Assembly: GCF_900176395.1 (NCBI RefSeq)
Contig: NZ_FWXL01000010.1
Span: 40,081 to 104,080 of the forward strand
DNA length: 64,000 nucleotides
Direction of reading: 5' to 3'
Origin: Novosphingobium sp. B1
GTDB taxonomy: Bacteria; Pseudomonadota; Alphaproteobacteria; Sphingomonadales; Sphingomonadaceae
Shown here: positions 7,430-16,240 of the stretch, piece by piece
Numbering within the stretch: position 1 is the first letter of the stretch
Layout of the letters: every line of letters begins with the position of its first letter
Program-made: the position numbers and the translations under genes
The notes under the pieces: generated by a model
Databases searched by the model: none
What the model saw: only the letters and a program-made list of their open reading frames with translations
Told to the model about the DNA's origin: nothing

Positions 7430-9966
7430 TCTGCGGCCTCCAGATACTGCTCCGGAAACGCGACGCGCTCGATAGCCTCGTCCATCGAAAAGCCCTGCTC
7501 GATCAGGTGCTCGATCGCGGCGAACGTCTGCGGGCTCGAGGAATAGAGCGTGGCCGAATACTTATCGAGGACGAGCCGGCCGACCGCCTGGCTATCCGGG
7601 CCCTTGATCATGATGTCGGAATATTCGGCACCATTGCGCTTCAGCGACCGAAGCAGGCTCTCGGTATAGGGATCCATGTCGAACCGCCCGTGCTTTTGGA
7701 AGTCCGAGATCGTGTCTGGCTTCTGCATGAGAATGACCGACCAGTCGCTGTTCTCCAGCGCCGCAAGGCTGCCCTCCGACTTGTAATAGTCGTTGAGGCT
7801 CTGCGTCGCGGTGATGAGCGAGGCGCCGTATTTGCGGCACGTGCGGCTATACGTCTCGACGAAGTCGGCCATCGATCCGCCGCGCAGCATCTGCCACGCC
7901 TCGTCGATCAGCAGCGCCTTGGGGATCTGGCGATCCATGCGACGCATCGTCTGGCTCGACATGAACATGATTGCGGTGAGCACGACGGAGCGGAGCTCCT
8001 CGCGACTGGCGAGGTCGGACAGCTCAAAGACGGTCAACGCGTTCGACATGTCGACCGACGCCTCACCGACGAAGAACTGGCCGTAGGTGCCCTCGGAGGA
8101 GAACGGGAACATGGCGATCGCGAGATCGGTCCCCTGCGGGCTGCCATCCGTACGCAGCTCCTGCACCACGTCGTCGACGCTGCCGCTGCGCCCCTTCGCC
8201 TCCCACACCCGATTGACGGCTCGGTCGATAAGGCCGCGTTCGGTGTCGTTGAGCTTGTCGATATGGCGGCCCATCTGCCCGATGATCGACTTGAGCATCG
8301 CCAGGGCGTCGACGAGATAATCCTCGTCCTGCGCCACAAGGGTCTCATCGATCATCGAGAACGGATTGAGGCTGAACCCGTCGCGCAGGCGGAACTCGAC
8401 GAAGTTGCCACCGAGGCTCTTGGCCATGTGCTCGAACGAGCGGCCGTCGTCGATCACGATGATCTTGGCGCCGACGCCGGCAAAGGCGGCGCACAGCTCC
8501 TGCAGGGCCACCGACTTGCCCGACCCCGACTTGCCGAACACCGCGACGTTATGGTTGCCCGCCTTGTTCTCGAAGGGCGACCAGAAGAAGGGCTGGCCAC
8601 GCCGGCCGACGAACATCAGGTGCGGGAGGTGCCCGCCGAGATACTCACCCTGGATGGGAAGCATGTTCGCCGTCGTGCTGGTGAGCATCGTGCGCAGCCG
8701 CTTCATGCGCTTCAGGTCGCTGTCGATGCCGTTGCCGAGCGTCATCGGCAGGCACGACATGAACGCCATGATCTGGAGGAACCGCTCGTCCAGCAGGTCC
8801 CAACCCGCCGCCTTGTACATCGATTTGACGGTGCGCTCGTTGGCATCGCCCTGCCCTTTCGGGCTGATGATGCCGACCGAATAATAGGCCTGGACGAGCT
8901 TCTTGCCGAGCCTGAGCTCTTGCGTCACGTGCTCCCATTCGCGGCTCTGATCCTTGAGCTGCGGGAGGAGCCGTGCCGACTTGGAGTCCGCGAGGCTCGA
9001 GGTGCGCATGAACTTGTAGCCGGCCTTGGATGAGGCAGCCTGCTCGTCCTGGTAGCACAGACACAGCGAGGTCAGCGTAGGACAGCCCGGGCGAAGCTTG
9101 TCGGAGAACATGTCACCGATCAGCTTCTGCACGTCCCAGGGCGCCCAGCGATTGGGCAGGTTCCGGACGGAGAAGAAGCGGTAGTCGAACGTGTCCGGGC
9201 GGATCTCCTCATAGGCCGTCTCGCCCGAAAGATTGGTGACCGCTCGCAGCGGCTCGACCGAGACGAGCAGGCGATCCGCCTGCACCACCGTCTGTACGTC
9301 GCGACGCATGCACTGATCGGCGATGGGGTCGAGCTCGGAATATTCGAGCACCTCCTCCGCCACGTTGAACGCGGGAGCGGTGATGTCGTCGATCAGCGAG
9401 ATGAGGTCGACCGGCTTCATGCGGGCCGACGGCATGTCGATCGACTGAAGCGTCGAGACGATGCCGTCGCGCACGCCGACAAGCTCCTCGGGGCTCGACT
9501 TGCCGCTGGCGATAGACACGGACAGGAAGATGCGGTGATTGCGGACGTGGAAGGGCCCGTCCTTCGACATTGACACCCACGCACCCTGGCGGAGGAAGGC
9601 TGAGCGATGCTCGGCGATCTTGCGGTGGACACCGCCGGCCTTGAAGCGCGGGAGCGCATATTGCGCGATCAGCTTGCCGACGCGCGGGCTCTGAAACGCG
9701 AGGATCTGCACGCGCGCATTGGCGGGGATACTTTCCGAAAGGAGCTGCGCCAGGATCTCGCCTGTTCGCTCGTCCGCGCCCATGAGCGGCGCGAGCTCGA
9801 GTGCGAAACCGATCGAGTTGGTCTGGTAGAAGATGTCGTGTCGCTGATCGTAGCTGCGGTACGGCAGCCAGTTCGAGAGCATCGGCGCGTCGAAGGCCGG
9901 CGTGCCCTCGTCCGTCCCGCGCGTATCGCCCAGCATGCGAGCGATGAAACCCCTCTTGGCTGCCAT
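7426..9966 (-). CDS. traC: Type IV secretion ATPase TraC
   Basis: An 846-aa cytoplasmic ATPase. Walker A is VFGKSGSGKSVAL near residue 475 and Walker B is ALLIDEAWQML near residue 685, followed by the TraC-type YSRTCRKYGASLITATQS segment. The N-terminal half (FYQTNSIGFALELAPLMGA) is the TraC/VirB4 N-domain. TraC powers pilus assembly at the inner membrane. The length equals the family norm (about 830-870 aa). The start lies 4 nt after the traV stop. Confidence 0.96.
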   Translation of the reverse strand: MAAKRGFIARMLGDTRGTDEGTPAFDAPMLSNWLPYRSYDQRHDIFYQTNSIGFALELAPLMGADERTGEILAQLLSESIPANARVQILAFQSPRVGKLIAQYALPRFKAGGVHRKIAEHRSAFLRQGAWVSMSKDGPFHVRNHRIFLSVSIASGKSSPEELVGVRDGIVSTLQSIDMPSARMKPVDLISLIDDITAPAFNVAEEVLEYSELDPIADQCMRRDVQTVVQADRLLVSVEPLRAVTNLSGETAYEEIRPDTFDYRFFSVRNLPNRWAPWDVQKLIGDMFSDKLRPGCPTLTSLCLCYQDEQAASSKAGYKFMRTSSLADSKSARLLPQLKDQSREWEHVTQELRLGKKLVQAYYSVGIISPKGQGDANERTVKSMYKAAGWDLLDERFLQIMAFMSCLPMTLGNGIDSDLKRMKRLRTMLTSTTANMLPIQGEYLGGHLPHLMFVGRRGQPFFWSPFENKAGNHNVAVFGKSGSGKSVALQELCAAFAGVGAKIIVIDDGRSFEHMAKSLGGNFVEFRLRDGFSLNPFSMIDETLVAQDEDYLVDALAMLKSIIGQMGRHIDKLNDTERGLIDRAVNRVWEAKGRSGSVDDVVQELRTDGSPQGTDLAIAMFPFSSEGTYGQFFVGEASVDMSNALTVFELSDLASREELRSVVLTAIMFMSSQTMRRMDRQIPKALLIDEAWQMLRGGSMADFVETYSRTCRKYGASLITATQSLNDYYKSEGSLAALENSDWSVILMQKPDTISDFQKHGRFDMDPYTESLLRSLKRNGAEYSDIMIKGPDSQAVGRLVLDKYSATLYSSSPQTFAAIEHLIEQGFSMDEAIERVAFPEQYLEAAE

Positions 9967-9970
9967 GTGA

Positions 9971-10777
9971 TCAGTCCTCCACGTTCGGGCTGAAGCGTGC
10001 GGGCCGGTTGGCCGGCGACGACGAGGCGATCCGCTGTCCGGCAGGCGATGCCGCCGCGACGGGAGTCGACACAGGCGTCGGCGCCGGCGCGGCCGGCCTT
10101 GTGGCGGCGAGCGGGCGATCGCCCTTGGCCTTGGCTCGCGCGGCAGCGACGGCGCCGACGGTCGGCGCGGCCGCGCTCGCAGGAGGCGCGGCTACCGGCG
10201 TCGTATCCGCGGCCAAGCGCTCTGCAGTCGCCCGCTCGTTGGCCGTCACGGCGTCGATCGGCGCACCGAGCTGCGATAGGATCTCGGGGCTGACGTTGAG
10301 CGTGGTTGAGGCGGCGAGGCCCGGGCCATGGCCGTTGGTGGCGGCGACCCACTGGCTACTGTCGACCACCGCCTGCACGACGCTTGTCTCGTGATACCGG
10401 CCGGCGCCGTCGGTATGCGCCGGGAAGACGATACGAAGGACCTTCTGCGGCCGAACCCCCACCGTGCCGGTCGCGGCGATCGCGACGCTCTCCGGCGCGG
10501 AGCGGACGGGTGCCCGCTGGTATTGCACCGCAGGCCGGAAGCTGGTGTCGCCGGTGATCTCGGCCAGCGCCTTATCGTCGATCACGGTCGCCGGGGCGCA
10601 GCTGCCGCCTGCCGGCGCGCCGCAACCGAACTTGCCCGAGATGTTGGTGCCGAACGTGGTGCAGCTGGTCATTGCCAAGCCGGCGACAGCGAGCGCGACG
10701 CTCGTCATCAGCCGAGTGCGGCGGGGACGCAGCGTCGGCACGGGACCTGCCGGCAGATAGATGACATCGCTCTTCAC
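9971..10777 (-). CDS. traV: Outer-membrane lipoprotein TraV
   Basis: Read from the GTG at 10777, which overlaps the dsbC stop (GTGA) and has AAGGGAG 7-9 nt upstream; the in-frame ATG at 10798 lacks a ribosome site. A basic stretch and hydrophobic run end in the lipobox LAMTSC, so the protein is a lipoprotein. FGCGAPAGGSC after the lipobox is the conserved TraV Cys motif. The rest is a Pro/Ala-rich linker and the TraV C-terminal part (VLRIVFPAHTDGAGRYHE, SQWV). TraV with TraK and TraB forms the outer-membrane core of the secretion channel. Confidence 0.88.
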   Translation of the reverse strand: MKSDVIYLPAGPVPTLRPRRTRLMTSVALAVAGLAMTSCTTFGTNISGKFGCGAPAGGSCAPATVIDDKALAEITGDTSFRPAVQYQRAPVRSAPESVAIAATGTVGVRPQKVLRIVFPAHTDGAGRYHETSVVQAVVDSSQWVAATNGHGPGLAASTTLNVSPEILSQLGAPIDAVTANERATAERLAADTTPVAAPPASAAAPTVGAVAAARAKAKGDRPLAATRPAAPAPTPVSTPVAAASPAGQRIASSSPANRPARFSPNVED

Positions 10778-11589
10778 GACCTGGCTCCCTTCAACCATGC
10801 TTCGAGCTGCGGCTTCGGTTTGAAGCCTTCCATCACGGCGCCGTCAGAGCGGACGATGACCGGCGTGCCGTTGAGCCCGTGGGCCTTGGCGAACGCCTCG
10901 TTCTCATCGAGCCCGCTGGTGTCGCACTTTGGGCCGGTGCGGATCTCGTCCTGCGCATACGCGGCGCGCACCGCTGCATGCTTGTCGCGCGCGCACAGCA
11001 CGAGGTCGGCGACCTCGCGGCTGCCGAGGACCGAGATCGGTCGCTCGATCACCGTGACGTTCATCGTCTCGAGCGACTGGCTGAGCGCGCGGCAATACCC
11101 GCAGTGGAAGTCCGAGAAGACGGTCACTGTCTGCGACCCCGAACCCCAAACGATCGCACCCTTCTTCGACAGCCGCGAAAGGTCGAGGCGTTGCGGGGAC
11201 GCCGCCTGGGTCACCCGCGTGCCTGCGCCCACCGATGGCGGCGCGGCGTCGGGAGCATCGGCCGCGCTGTTCGCCTTCGCTGCACCGCCCACCAGCATGT
11301 CTGGGTTGAGCGCCAGCAACCTCGCGGCGGTGAGGTCCTGGCGCGTCTGCATGTCGTAGACGCGTCCGATGACGAGGAAGCGCGCGGACTTGTCGACGTA
11401 GAAGAGGTTCGAGCCGGCCACGACCTCGCACAGGCCGTCCACCTTGGAGCAGTCGACCGAGGTCACCTGCGTCTTGGGCAGTCGCTTCGTCAGCGCGGCC
11501 TTGACGATCTCGCCGTCCGGGGCCGCTGCGCTCCCGGTGAGAAGCGCCGCCATCGCTGCCAGCGTTACCGATCCCAAACCCTGCATCAT
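10774..11589 (-). CDS. dsbC: Periplasmic thiol-disulfide isomerase (DsbC family)
   Basis: About 271 aa from paired ATGs at 11589/11586 preceded by GGGAAGAG. Signal peptide to about residue 23, then an N-terminal dimerisation-like domain (FYVDKSARFLVIGRVYDMQTR), an Ala/Pro linker, and a thioredoxin domain with the active site CGYC at residues 163-166 and the cis-proline loop GTPVI. DsbC-like proteins are common in F-type operons (TrbB role) and would isomerise disulfides in the Cys-rich TraN, TraU and TraV. It sits between traB and traV and shares a GTGA junction with traV. Confidence 0.92.
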   Translation of the reverse strand: MMQGLGSVTLAAMAALLTGSAAAPDGEIVKAALTKRLPKTQVTSVDCSKVDGLCEVVAGSNLFYVDKSARFLVIGRVYDMQTRQDLTAARLLALNPDMLVGGAAKANSAADAPDAAPPSVGAGTRVTQAASPQRLDLSRLSKKGAIVWGSGSQTVTVFSDFHCGYCRALSQSLETMNVTVIERPISVLGSREVADLVLCARDKHAAVRAAYAQDEIRTGPKCDTSGLDENEAFAKAHGLNGTPVIVRSDGAVMEGFKPKPQLEAWLKGARS

Positions 11590-11624
11590 AACTCTTCCCG
11601 CCTTTCCGACCTGGTCGAGGCCGA

Positions 11625-12953
11625 TCAATTCTGGATGAAGACGCCCTCGAGGAAGACGATCTCGACATCGATGCCGGTGGGCATCTCGATGATCGGCTGA
11701 TATTGCTCGGCACGCTCGATCAGGTACTTGCTGACCATGTCGCCGGCCTCTGCGACACCATTGCCGATGCCACCGGTCGCCAGTTCGCCGACGCCGAGCA
11801 TCTGGCGCTTGCCGTTGACGGTGATGTTCGAGCCAAGGAGCGAGGAGTTGGCGTTCGCCGCGAAGCCGCGGCCGATGCCACCTGCGACGCCGGCGAGGAA
11901 CGCCTGCCCGACGAGGCCACCCTCGCGGCTTACGACGCGACCGCGGACACCCGTCTTGCCGGCGAAGCTGATAAAGCCCTTCACGTCGGACACCGCGTAG
12001 CGGCCGTTCGACTGCGGGCACGTCATCCGCTGCAGCTTGACGTAGACCTTCTCGGACGAGAGGTCGCCGCGCGCCGCGCCGTTGATGAGACAGCCTTCGA
12101 TCCGCGTCGTGAGCAGCTTGCCGTCCCGGTAGACCGACCGCGCGGGCCCGGTGATGCGCAGCACCACGGGAAGCGGGTCCGACTGCGACTGGACACCGGC
12201 CGAAGCGTCGACACCCACGATGACCTTGGCCTTCGCGATCGAGTTGGGCGGCAGGTAGTTGGGGCTATCCGTGTAGCTTGTCGTGCCTCCCGAGATCCGC
12301 GTGGCGGTGCCGGCGGGACCGCCCTCGAACGAGACGAGCTTGATCTGGCGCGAGGCGACGGCAGCCGCGGCCGCTTCACCCGCCGTCATCGGTCCCCCTG
12401 CCCCGCCCGGCCCGCGGTAATTCGGCTGCGCCGCGCCGTACATCTGGGTCGGCAGGGGTGCAGGCGCGGGCGTGCTCGAGCGGTCCGAGAGCTGCTTGCG
12501 CAGCTGATCGTTCTCCTGCTGATAGGCGCTCATGACGCGCTGGCCGTCCGAGGCCATTGACTGGTTCTGGCCCTGCAGTGCCGCGACCTGCTCTTGGAGC
12601 GCCCGCATCTGCGCGGCCTGGCCGTCGACCGACTTCAGCTGGTTGTTGATCGACTGCATCTGCGCCTCGGACGAGGCCTGCCATTCGCGCTGCGACATGT
12701 TGCGATTGACCATGTCGTCGGTCGCGATCGTCACGTCCTTGCCGTCGGTCGGCGCGATGGCGGCCTTACCCGACGGCTTGAGAATGTACCAACCGCCGAG
12801 CAGCACGATGAAGCCGGCGATGACGGCCAGCCACATGGTCTGCTTCTTCCGCACGGCATCGTTGCCGGCCATCATGCCGGTGTCGTCGCCCTCCTCGGGC
12901 TCGGCATCGAGCTGCTTGGCCTTGTTACGATTGAAGATGTCCCTGAGGCTCAT
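11625..12953 (-). CDS. traB: Conjugal transfer protein TraB
   Basis: A 442-aa bitopic protein. A charged cytoplasmic N-terminus precedes one transmembrane helix (MWLAVIAGFIVLLGGWYIL), a Gln-rich coiled coil (about residues 85-145), and a periplasmic C-terminal domain of the TrbI/VirB10 type with IKLVSFE, LPPNSIAKAKVIVGVDAS, RIEGCLINGAARGDLSSEKVYVKLQRMTC and the glycine-rich FLAGVAGGIGRGFA channel segment. TraB spans the envelope and links the inner-membrane ATPases to the TraK/TraV core. The start overlaps the traK stop (ATGA). Confidence 0.95.
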   Translation of the reverse strand: MSLRDIFNRNKAKQLDAEPEEGDDTGMMAGNDAVRKKQTMWLAVIAGFIVLLGGWYILKPSGKAAIAPTDGKDVTIATDDMVNRNMSQREWQASSEAQMQSINNQLKSVDGQAAQMRALQEQVAALQGQNQSMASDGQRVMSAYQQENDQLRKQLSDRSSTPAPAPLPTQMYGAAQPNYRGPGGAGGPMTAGEAAAAAVASRQIKLVSFEGGPAGTATRISGGTTSYTDSPNYLPPNSIAKAKVIVGVDASAGVQSQSDPLPVVLRITGPARSVYRDGKLLTTRIEGCLINGAARGDLSSEKVYVKLQRMTCPQSNGRYAVSDVKGFISFAGKTGVRGRVVSREGGLVGQAFLAGVAGGIGRGFAANANSSLLGSNITVNGKRQMLGVGELATGGIGNGVAEAGDMVSKYLIERAEQYQPIIEMPTGIDVEIVFLEGVFIQN

Positions 12954-13762
12954 GGCCGCACTCCGTTGGCGAGGCCCGAAGGCGTGACGATGTAGACGGT
13001 GGTGGCTTCGCCGGGCTTGAGGTCAGGGTGCGGCACCGAGACCGCGATCGCGTTCGACGGCGCGATCGTGCCTTCGCCGAGCGACACCGGCGCCTTGCCG
13101 GTGTTCTGGATCCGCAGCACGCGACCGGCGATCTGCGCCCCGCGATATTCCGAGATCATCTGCACCTTGAGGGTGCCGATCATCACGGCTGACATGGAGG
13201 CGGGCCGGATCTCGAACCCGTCGATGTTCGCGTTCTCGTACATCGCCTGAACGAGGTTCGCCGACGCCTCCTGCGGCGTCGCGGCAGCGGATGCGACCTG
13301 CGTCTGCTTCTCCGCCTCGACGTCCTTGTTCTCGACGAATACCTGCTGCGCGTCGTCGCCGGCCAACCTGCAGGCAAACTTATAGACGTACCCCTTGGCG
13401 GTCGTGCCGAAGAACGACACCGTGGCGCGCGAGTAGCCCTCCGGCACCGAGACGTAGATATCGCCGCGGTTTGGCTCGTTGACGACCGTGAAGTCCTCGC
13501 TGTCGACGCCGGTCGTGAGCTTGGAGACGCTGGCGAAGCGATCGTCCTTGAGGCTGACCCGCGTCAGCCCGGACTTCGACATCGTGCAGGCGACCTCGCT
13601 GTTGTCGCGTGCGAGAACGTGCTCGTCGGCGAAAGCGGGCGCCGCGAGCGCGACCCCGCCGACCACGATCATGCAACCGCCGATCAGGCGCGAGAGGTGG
13701 CACCAGCGCGTGGTGACCGCCCCGCCAGCGCCGATCAGGCTATAGGCAAGCAGAGGGCTCAT
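12950..13762 (-). CDS. traK: Conjugal transfer secretin-like protein TraK
   Basis: A 270-aa exported protein. Hydrophobic signal (LIGGCMIVVGGVALAAPAFA), then the TraK/VirB9-type domain: NSEVACTMSKSGLTRVSLKDDRF, GDIYVSVPEGYSRATVSFFGTTAKGYVYKFAC, and a C-terminal Ig-like part (GRVLRIQNTGKAPVSLGEG). TraK is an outer-membrane ring component with TraV and TraB. The N-terminus is about 25 residues longer than needed for a signal peptide; the ATG at 13762 overlaps the traE stop, and later starts inside the frame are possible. Confidence 0.93.
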   Translation of the reverse strand: MSPLLAYSLIGAGGAVTTRWCHLSRLIGGCMIVVGGVALAAPAFADEHVLARDNSEVACTMSKSGLTRVSLKDDRFASVSKLTTGVDSEDFTVVNEPNRGDIYVSVPEGYSRATVSFFGTTAKGYVYKFACRLAGDDAQQVFVENKDVEAEKQTQVASAAATPQEASANLVQAMYENANIDGFEIRPASMSAVMIGTLKVQMISEYRGAQIAGRVLRIQNTGKAPVSLGEGTIAPSNAIAVSVPHPDLKPGEATTVYIVTPSGLANGVRP

Positions 13763-14343
13763 GACGCGTCTCCGGGTGCGGCGCCGTCCTTGTCGGCCTT
13801 GCTCACCATCCCGAAGCCTTTCAGCTGCAGAGACAGGCCACGGTACGCCCAGTTGAAGCGGAAGGTTTTCGGCTCGGCGGTGACCGACTTCGAGCCGACG
13901 ACCGTGTGGAGGGTGCCGCTCACCTCAGAGGTCAGAGCCTCAGGGTCGACCTTCATGCCGGTGAGCGTGAAATACTGGCTGATTGTGGAGCCGTTCTGCT
14001 CGTTGACGATCTTCATAAGATCGCGCTTGAGCGCGCCGTGGCTCTCCGGCGTGGCGATCGCGAGGATCGAGTCCATCCAGTATTGAAGGTTCTCGGGCGA
14101 CCGGTTGAGCGTCATCAGCGCTGTGTCGCGCGTGACCATCTCGAGGTAGTCCCGGCTGACACCGCTCGAAGAGAGCGTCAGCGGCGTGCGCACGATCGGC
14201 TGCAGCACGATCTCGCGGTCGCGCGTGGCGCCGACCAGGAACAGCAGGACAACGAGACCTGCCAGCACCAGCGCCACGATGCCGAGCATGTTGCGCTGCT
14301 TGATGACCCGCTGCGACTGCGCGAGGCCGACACTGTAATCCAT
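13759..14343 (-). CDS. traE: Conjugal transfer protein TraE
   Basis: A 194-aa protein with an N-terminal membrane anchor (LGIVALVLAGLVVLLFLVG) and a periplasmic domain of the TraE/VirB5-8-like family: YLEMVTRDTALMTLNRSPENLQYW, SQYFTLTGMKVDP, VSGTLHTVVGSK. It acts in the inner-membrane part of the pilus assembly machine. The stop overlaps traK, and the start lies directly after the traL stop, in the conserved order traA-L-E-K-B. Confidence 0.95.
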   Translation of the reverse strand: MDYSVGLAQSQRVIKQRNMLGIVALVLAGLVVLLFLVGATRDREIVLQPIVRTPLTLSSSGVSRDYLEMVTRDTALMTLNRSPENLQYWMDSILAIATPESHGALKRDLMKIVNEQNGSTISQYFTLTGMKVDPEALTSEVSGTLHTVVGSKSVTAEPKTFRFNWAYRGLSLQLKGFGMVSKADKDGAAPGDAS

Positions 14344-14628
14344 TTAGCCCACCATCACGCGAAGGTGAGAGGGCGGCGTCGCCTTCAGACCGGTAAAGCT
14401 CGACGGCAGATGCCAGTAGGCCATGTGGAGAATCCACGACGAGGCTTTCCCGGCTTTGAGTTTCCGAAACCCCCACCACCCGAGCAACGAGACCACCAAC
14501 CCGATCACGACGTGCTGCGAGAGGATGCCCCACACGAAGGGGATCGCCATCGCGAGGAACTCGTCCAGCGTCCAGAAGCCGATCAGCTCCGGGTCGTCGA
14601 GATGCGAGGGGATGGAATACCGGTCCAT
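14344..14628 (-). CDS. traL: Conjugal transfer protein TraL
   Basis: A 94-aa protein with the conserved N-terminus YSIPSHLDDPELIGFWTLDEF and a hydrophobic stretch that crosses the inner membrane (FVWGILSQHVVIGLVVSLLGWW). TraL is a small inner-membrane protein required for pilus tip formation. The stop codon abuts the traE start. Length matches the family (about 91-105 aa). Confidence 0.95.
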   Translation of the reverse strand: MDRYSIPSHLDDPELIGFWTLDEFLAMAIPFVWGILSQHVVIGLVVSLLGWWGFRKLKAGKASSWILHMAYWHLPSSFTGLKATPPSHLRVMVG

Positions 14629-14667
14629 AAGCTAAGCCGCCCTCCCAGCGGTTGATCCAGCCGCGCC

Positions 14668-14991
14668 TCAGATCGTCGCAGTGACGGTCGAGGTGACGAT
14701 CGGAATGCCGGTGCCGGCGCCGACGCCGACCGCGACCGGGACGGCCACCTGGCCGAGGCTGAAGCGACCCGACGCGAGCGCGACGATGCCGCCGGCGAGG
14801 CTCATCACGGTGATGATCTTGCCGCCCGAGCCCTCGAGGAAGTCCGTGAACTTCGTCAGCGCGGTATTGAACGTCGTGTCGGTGCCGGCGAACGCCGCCG
14901 ACGCGCCCAGCACCATCACCATGGCGATGATTGCCAGGCCGAGAAGGACGGCGTTGGTACGACCCCCCTTCGGCATCGCAAGTGCAGACAT
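14668..14991 (-). CDS. traA: F-type pilin precursor TraA
   Basis: A 107-aa prepilin: basic N-terminus, long leader (VLLGLAIIAMVMVLGASAAFA) with predicted cleavage after Ala35, then a mature part of about 72 residues with two hydrophobic helices (IITVMSLAGGIVALASG and VAVPVAVGVGAGTGIPIV) as in F-type pilins. It is the first gene of the transfer operon, behind AAGGGGAAAGAGC. The peptidase encoded downstream (5802-6383) is the likely processing enzyme (inference). Confidence 0.9.
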   Translation of the reverse strand: MSALAMPKGGRTNAVLLGLAIIAMVMVLGASAAFAGTDTTFNTALTKFTDFLEGSGGKIITVMSLAGGIVALASGRFSLGQVAVPVAVGVGAGTGIPIVTSTVTATI

Positions 14992-15313
14992 GCTCTTTCC
15001 CCTTGATAGACGAAGCGAATTGCTGCGCCGTCTTCAAAAGGAACCAAATCACAAGCATTGAACAGAGGAAAAAAGTTACCCTGTTTGTGACCCCGATTGT
15101 AACATCTTGCTCGCGGCCCATGTGCGATGGCGAGATCGAGCCGAAACGGAGCAATCTCGCGACGGCCCCATCAACAGGGTAAAAAAATTCCCCTGTTTAC
15201 TTACCGCGGACTTTGTGGAGCTATCCGCCTGGCCTCCGTGGAGGCGCCAACAGAATATGGATCACCGCGTATCGGGTATGGCGTATCCGTCGGGGGAAGG
15301 AATATGGTCGCCT
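14992..15313. promoter_or_regulatory. Gene-free control region upstream of traA with repeated AACAGGG sites
   Basis: An AT-richer stretch between traA (minus) and the small plus-strand gene at 15314. It contains CCCTGTTT at 15079-15086, AACAGGG at 15173-15179 and CCCTGTTT at 15191-15198. The last two form an inverted pair with an 11-nt spacer, and ttaccctgtt at 15076-15085 is the exact reverse complement of 15173-15182. Repeated half-sites in this position suggest operators for a regulator of transfer, perhaps the HTH protein at 15745 (inference). No clear promoter hexamers could be fixed. Confidence 0.5.
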
Positions 15314-15697
15314 ATGTCCCAGGTGATCTACACTTTCACGTTCGATAAATCGGTGTTCCGGCTCGCGAGTCATGCCATCCGAATCCATTCGCATCACACG
15401 CTCGCGTTCGAGAGCGTGTCGGCTACGGCGTTGAAAGGAATGGAGATATTCCTAGGCGCGGAGAACCCGGAAGCTCTGGTTGCCGAGGCGGCGAAGCTCG
15501 ATCTACCAGGCGACGTCCGGGTGACGTTGCGCATACCCTTGAGCCAAAAGCCCACGTTTCAGCACGCTCGTGACCTAGCGATGCAATACACGGATCATCC
15601 CGTTCCAACTCGGCTCGCCTTCATAATAGCGCTGCTCGCCGTATTTCACGGAACGTTTAGCGATTGTTCACAGATTCCTGCCGACGCCATCGATTGA
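15314..15697 (+). CDS. Hypothetical protein
   Basis: A 127-aa frame read from the ATG at 15314 (MSQVIYTFTFDKSVF), about 12 nt after GGGGGAAGG; an earlier in-frame ATG at 15257 is possible. No signal peptide; the C-terminal part has one hydrophobic stretch (RLAFIIALLAVFHG). It is divergent from the tra operon and upstream of the HTH regulator. No family recognised. Confidence 0.5.
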   Translation: MSQVIYTFTFDKSVFRLASHAIRIHSHHTLAFESVSATALKGMEIFLGAENPEALVAEAAKLDLPGDVRVTLRIPLSQKPTFQHARDLAMQYTDHPVPTRLAFIIALLAVFHGTFSDCSQIPADAID

Positions 15698-15724
15698 CAA
15701 ATAGCGAGAATACCGGAGTATTGC
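15694..15724 (+). promoter_or_regulatory. Promoter with overlapping dyad in front of the HTH gene
   Basis: TTGACA at 15694-15699 is a consensus -35 box, with a weak -10 (AGTATT or TATTGC) 17-19 nt downstream. The dyad AATAC-CGGA-GTATT at 15709-15722 covers the -10 region, as expected for an autoregulated repressor gene (inference). Confidence 0.5.
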
Positions 15725-15744
15725 GGCCGTAAGGGGGTCGCATC

Positions 15745-16143
15745 ATGTACCACCAAGGCAAGGCGTTCGCCGTAAGCGCCGACAGACAGCGAGGCTTTCT
15801 CACGCTATTCCGCGAGGAATGGAGGCGTCGGGGGCTGACGAATCCGCAGGTGGCCTCACGGCTCGGGCGCAGCCTCAGCCTGGTCGTGAAGATCAAAGCT
15901 GGACGGACGCCGCTTACTGGCCATCTCATCGATCAGCTTGCGGAGATACTCGAGATCGATGTCGTCGGTGCATTCTTCGCCGTCGATATCCTCAACGAAC
16001 CGATGATCTATTTCGACCCAGTCTTTCTGCAGTCGCTGAACAAGACGATGGTCCTCTATGAGGACATGCTTACCGCCTATCGAGCTCAACAGGACACGTC
16101 CGAGCACGACGAGGGCATCACTCTCGATCAGACAGCCGGGTGA
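15745..16143 (+). CDS. Small HTH (Xre-like) regulator
   Basis: A 132-aa protein with a helix-turn-helix around residues 29-60 (LTNPQVASRLGRSLSLVVKIKAGRTPLTGHLIDQLAEIL), resembling Cro/C1-type regulators. A strong -35 and a dyad overlapping the -10 lie directly upstream. The C-terminal half (residues 75-132) is acidic and unassigned. Its location between repA and the tra operon suggests control of transfer or copy number; the AACAGGG sites at 15076-15198 are candidate targets. Target and role are inference. Confidence 0.65.
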   Translation: MYHQGKAFAVSADRQRGFLTLFREEWRRRGLTNPQVASRLGRSLSLVVKIKAGRTPLTGHLIDQLAEILEIDVVGAFFAVDILNEPMIYFDPVFLQSLNKTMVLYEDMLTAYRAQQDTSEHDEGITLDQTAG

Positions 16144-16240
16144 TCGCTGCAGCGTTTGCCTTGCAGACCAGCGCGACCTCGTTTCGTCATGCCGAAGCCA
16201 TATTGCACCTCGCCTGATGCTAGCAGATTGTCGTCCGCTT

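Noticed and set aside
13940..15154. 404-codon minus-strand frame across traE-traL-traA
   Set aside because: It overlaps three well-supported tra genes in another frame and lacks protein-like character.
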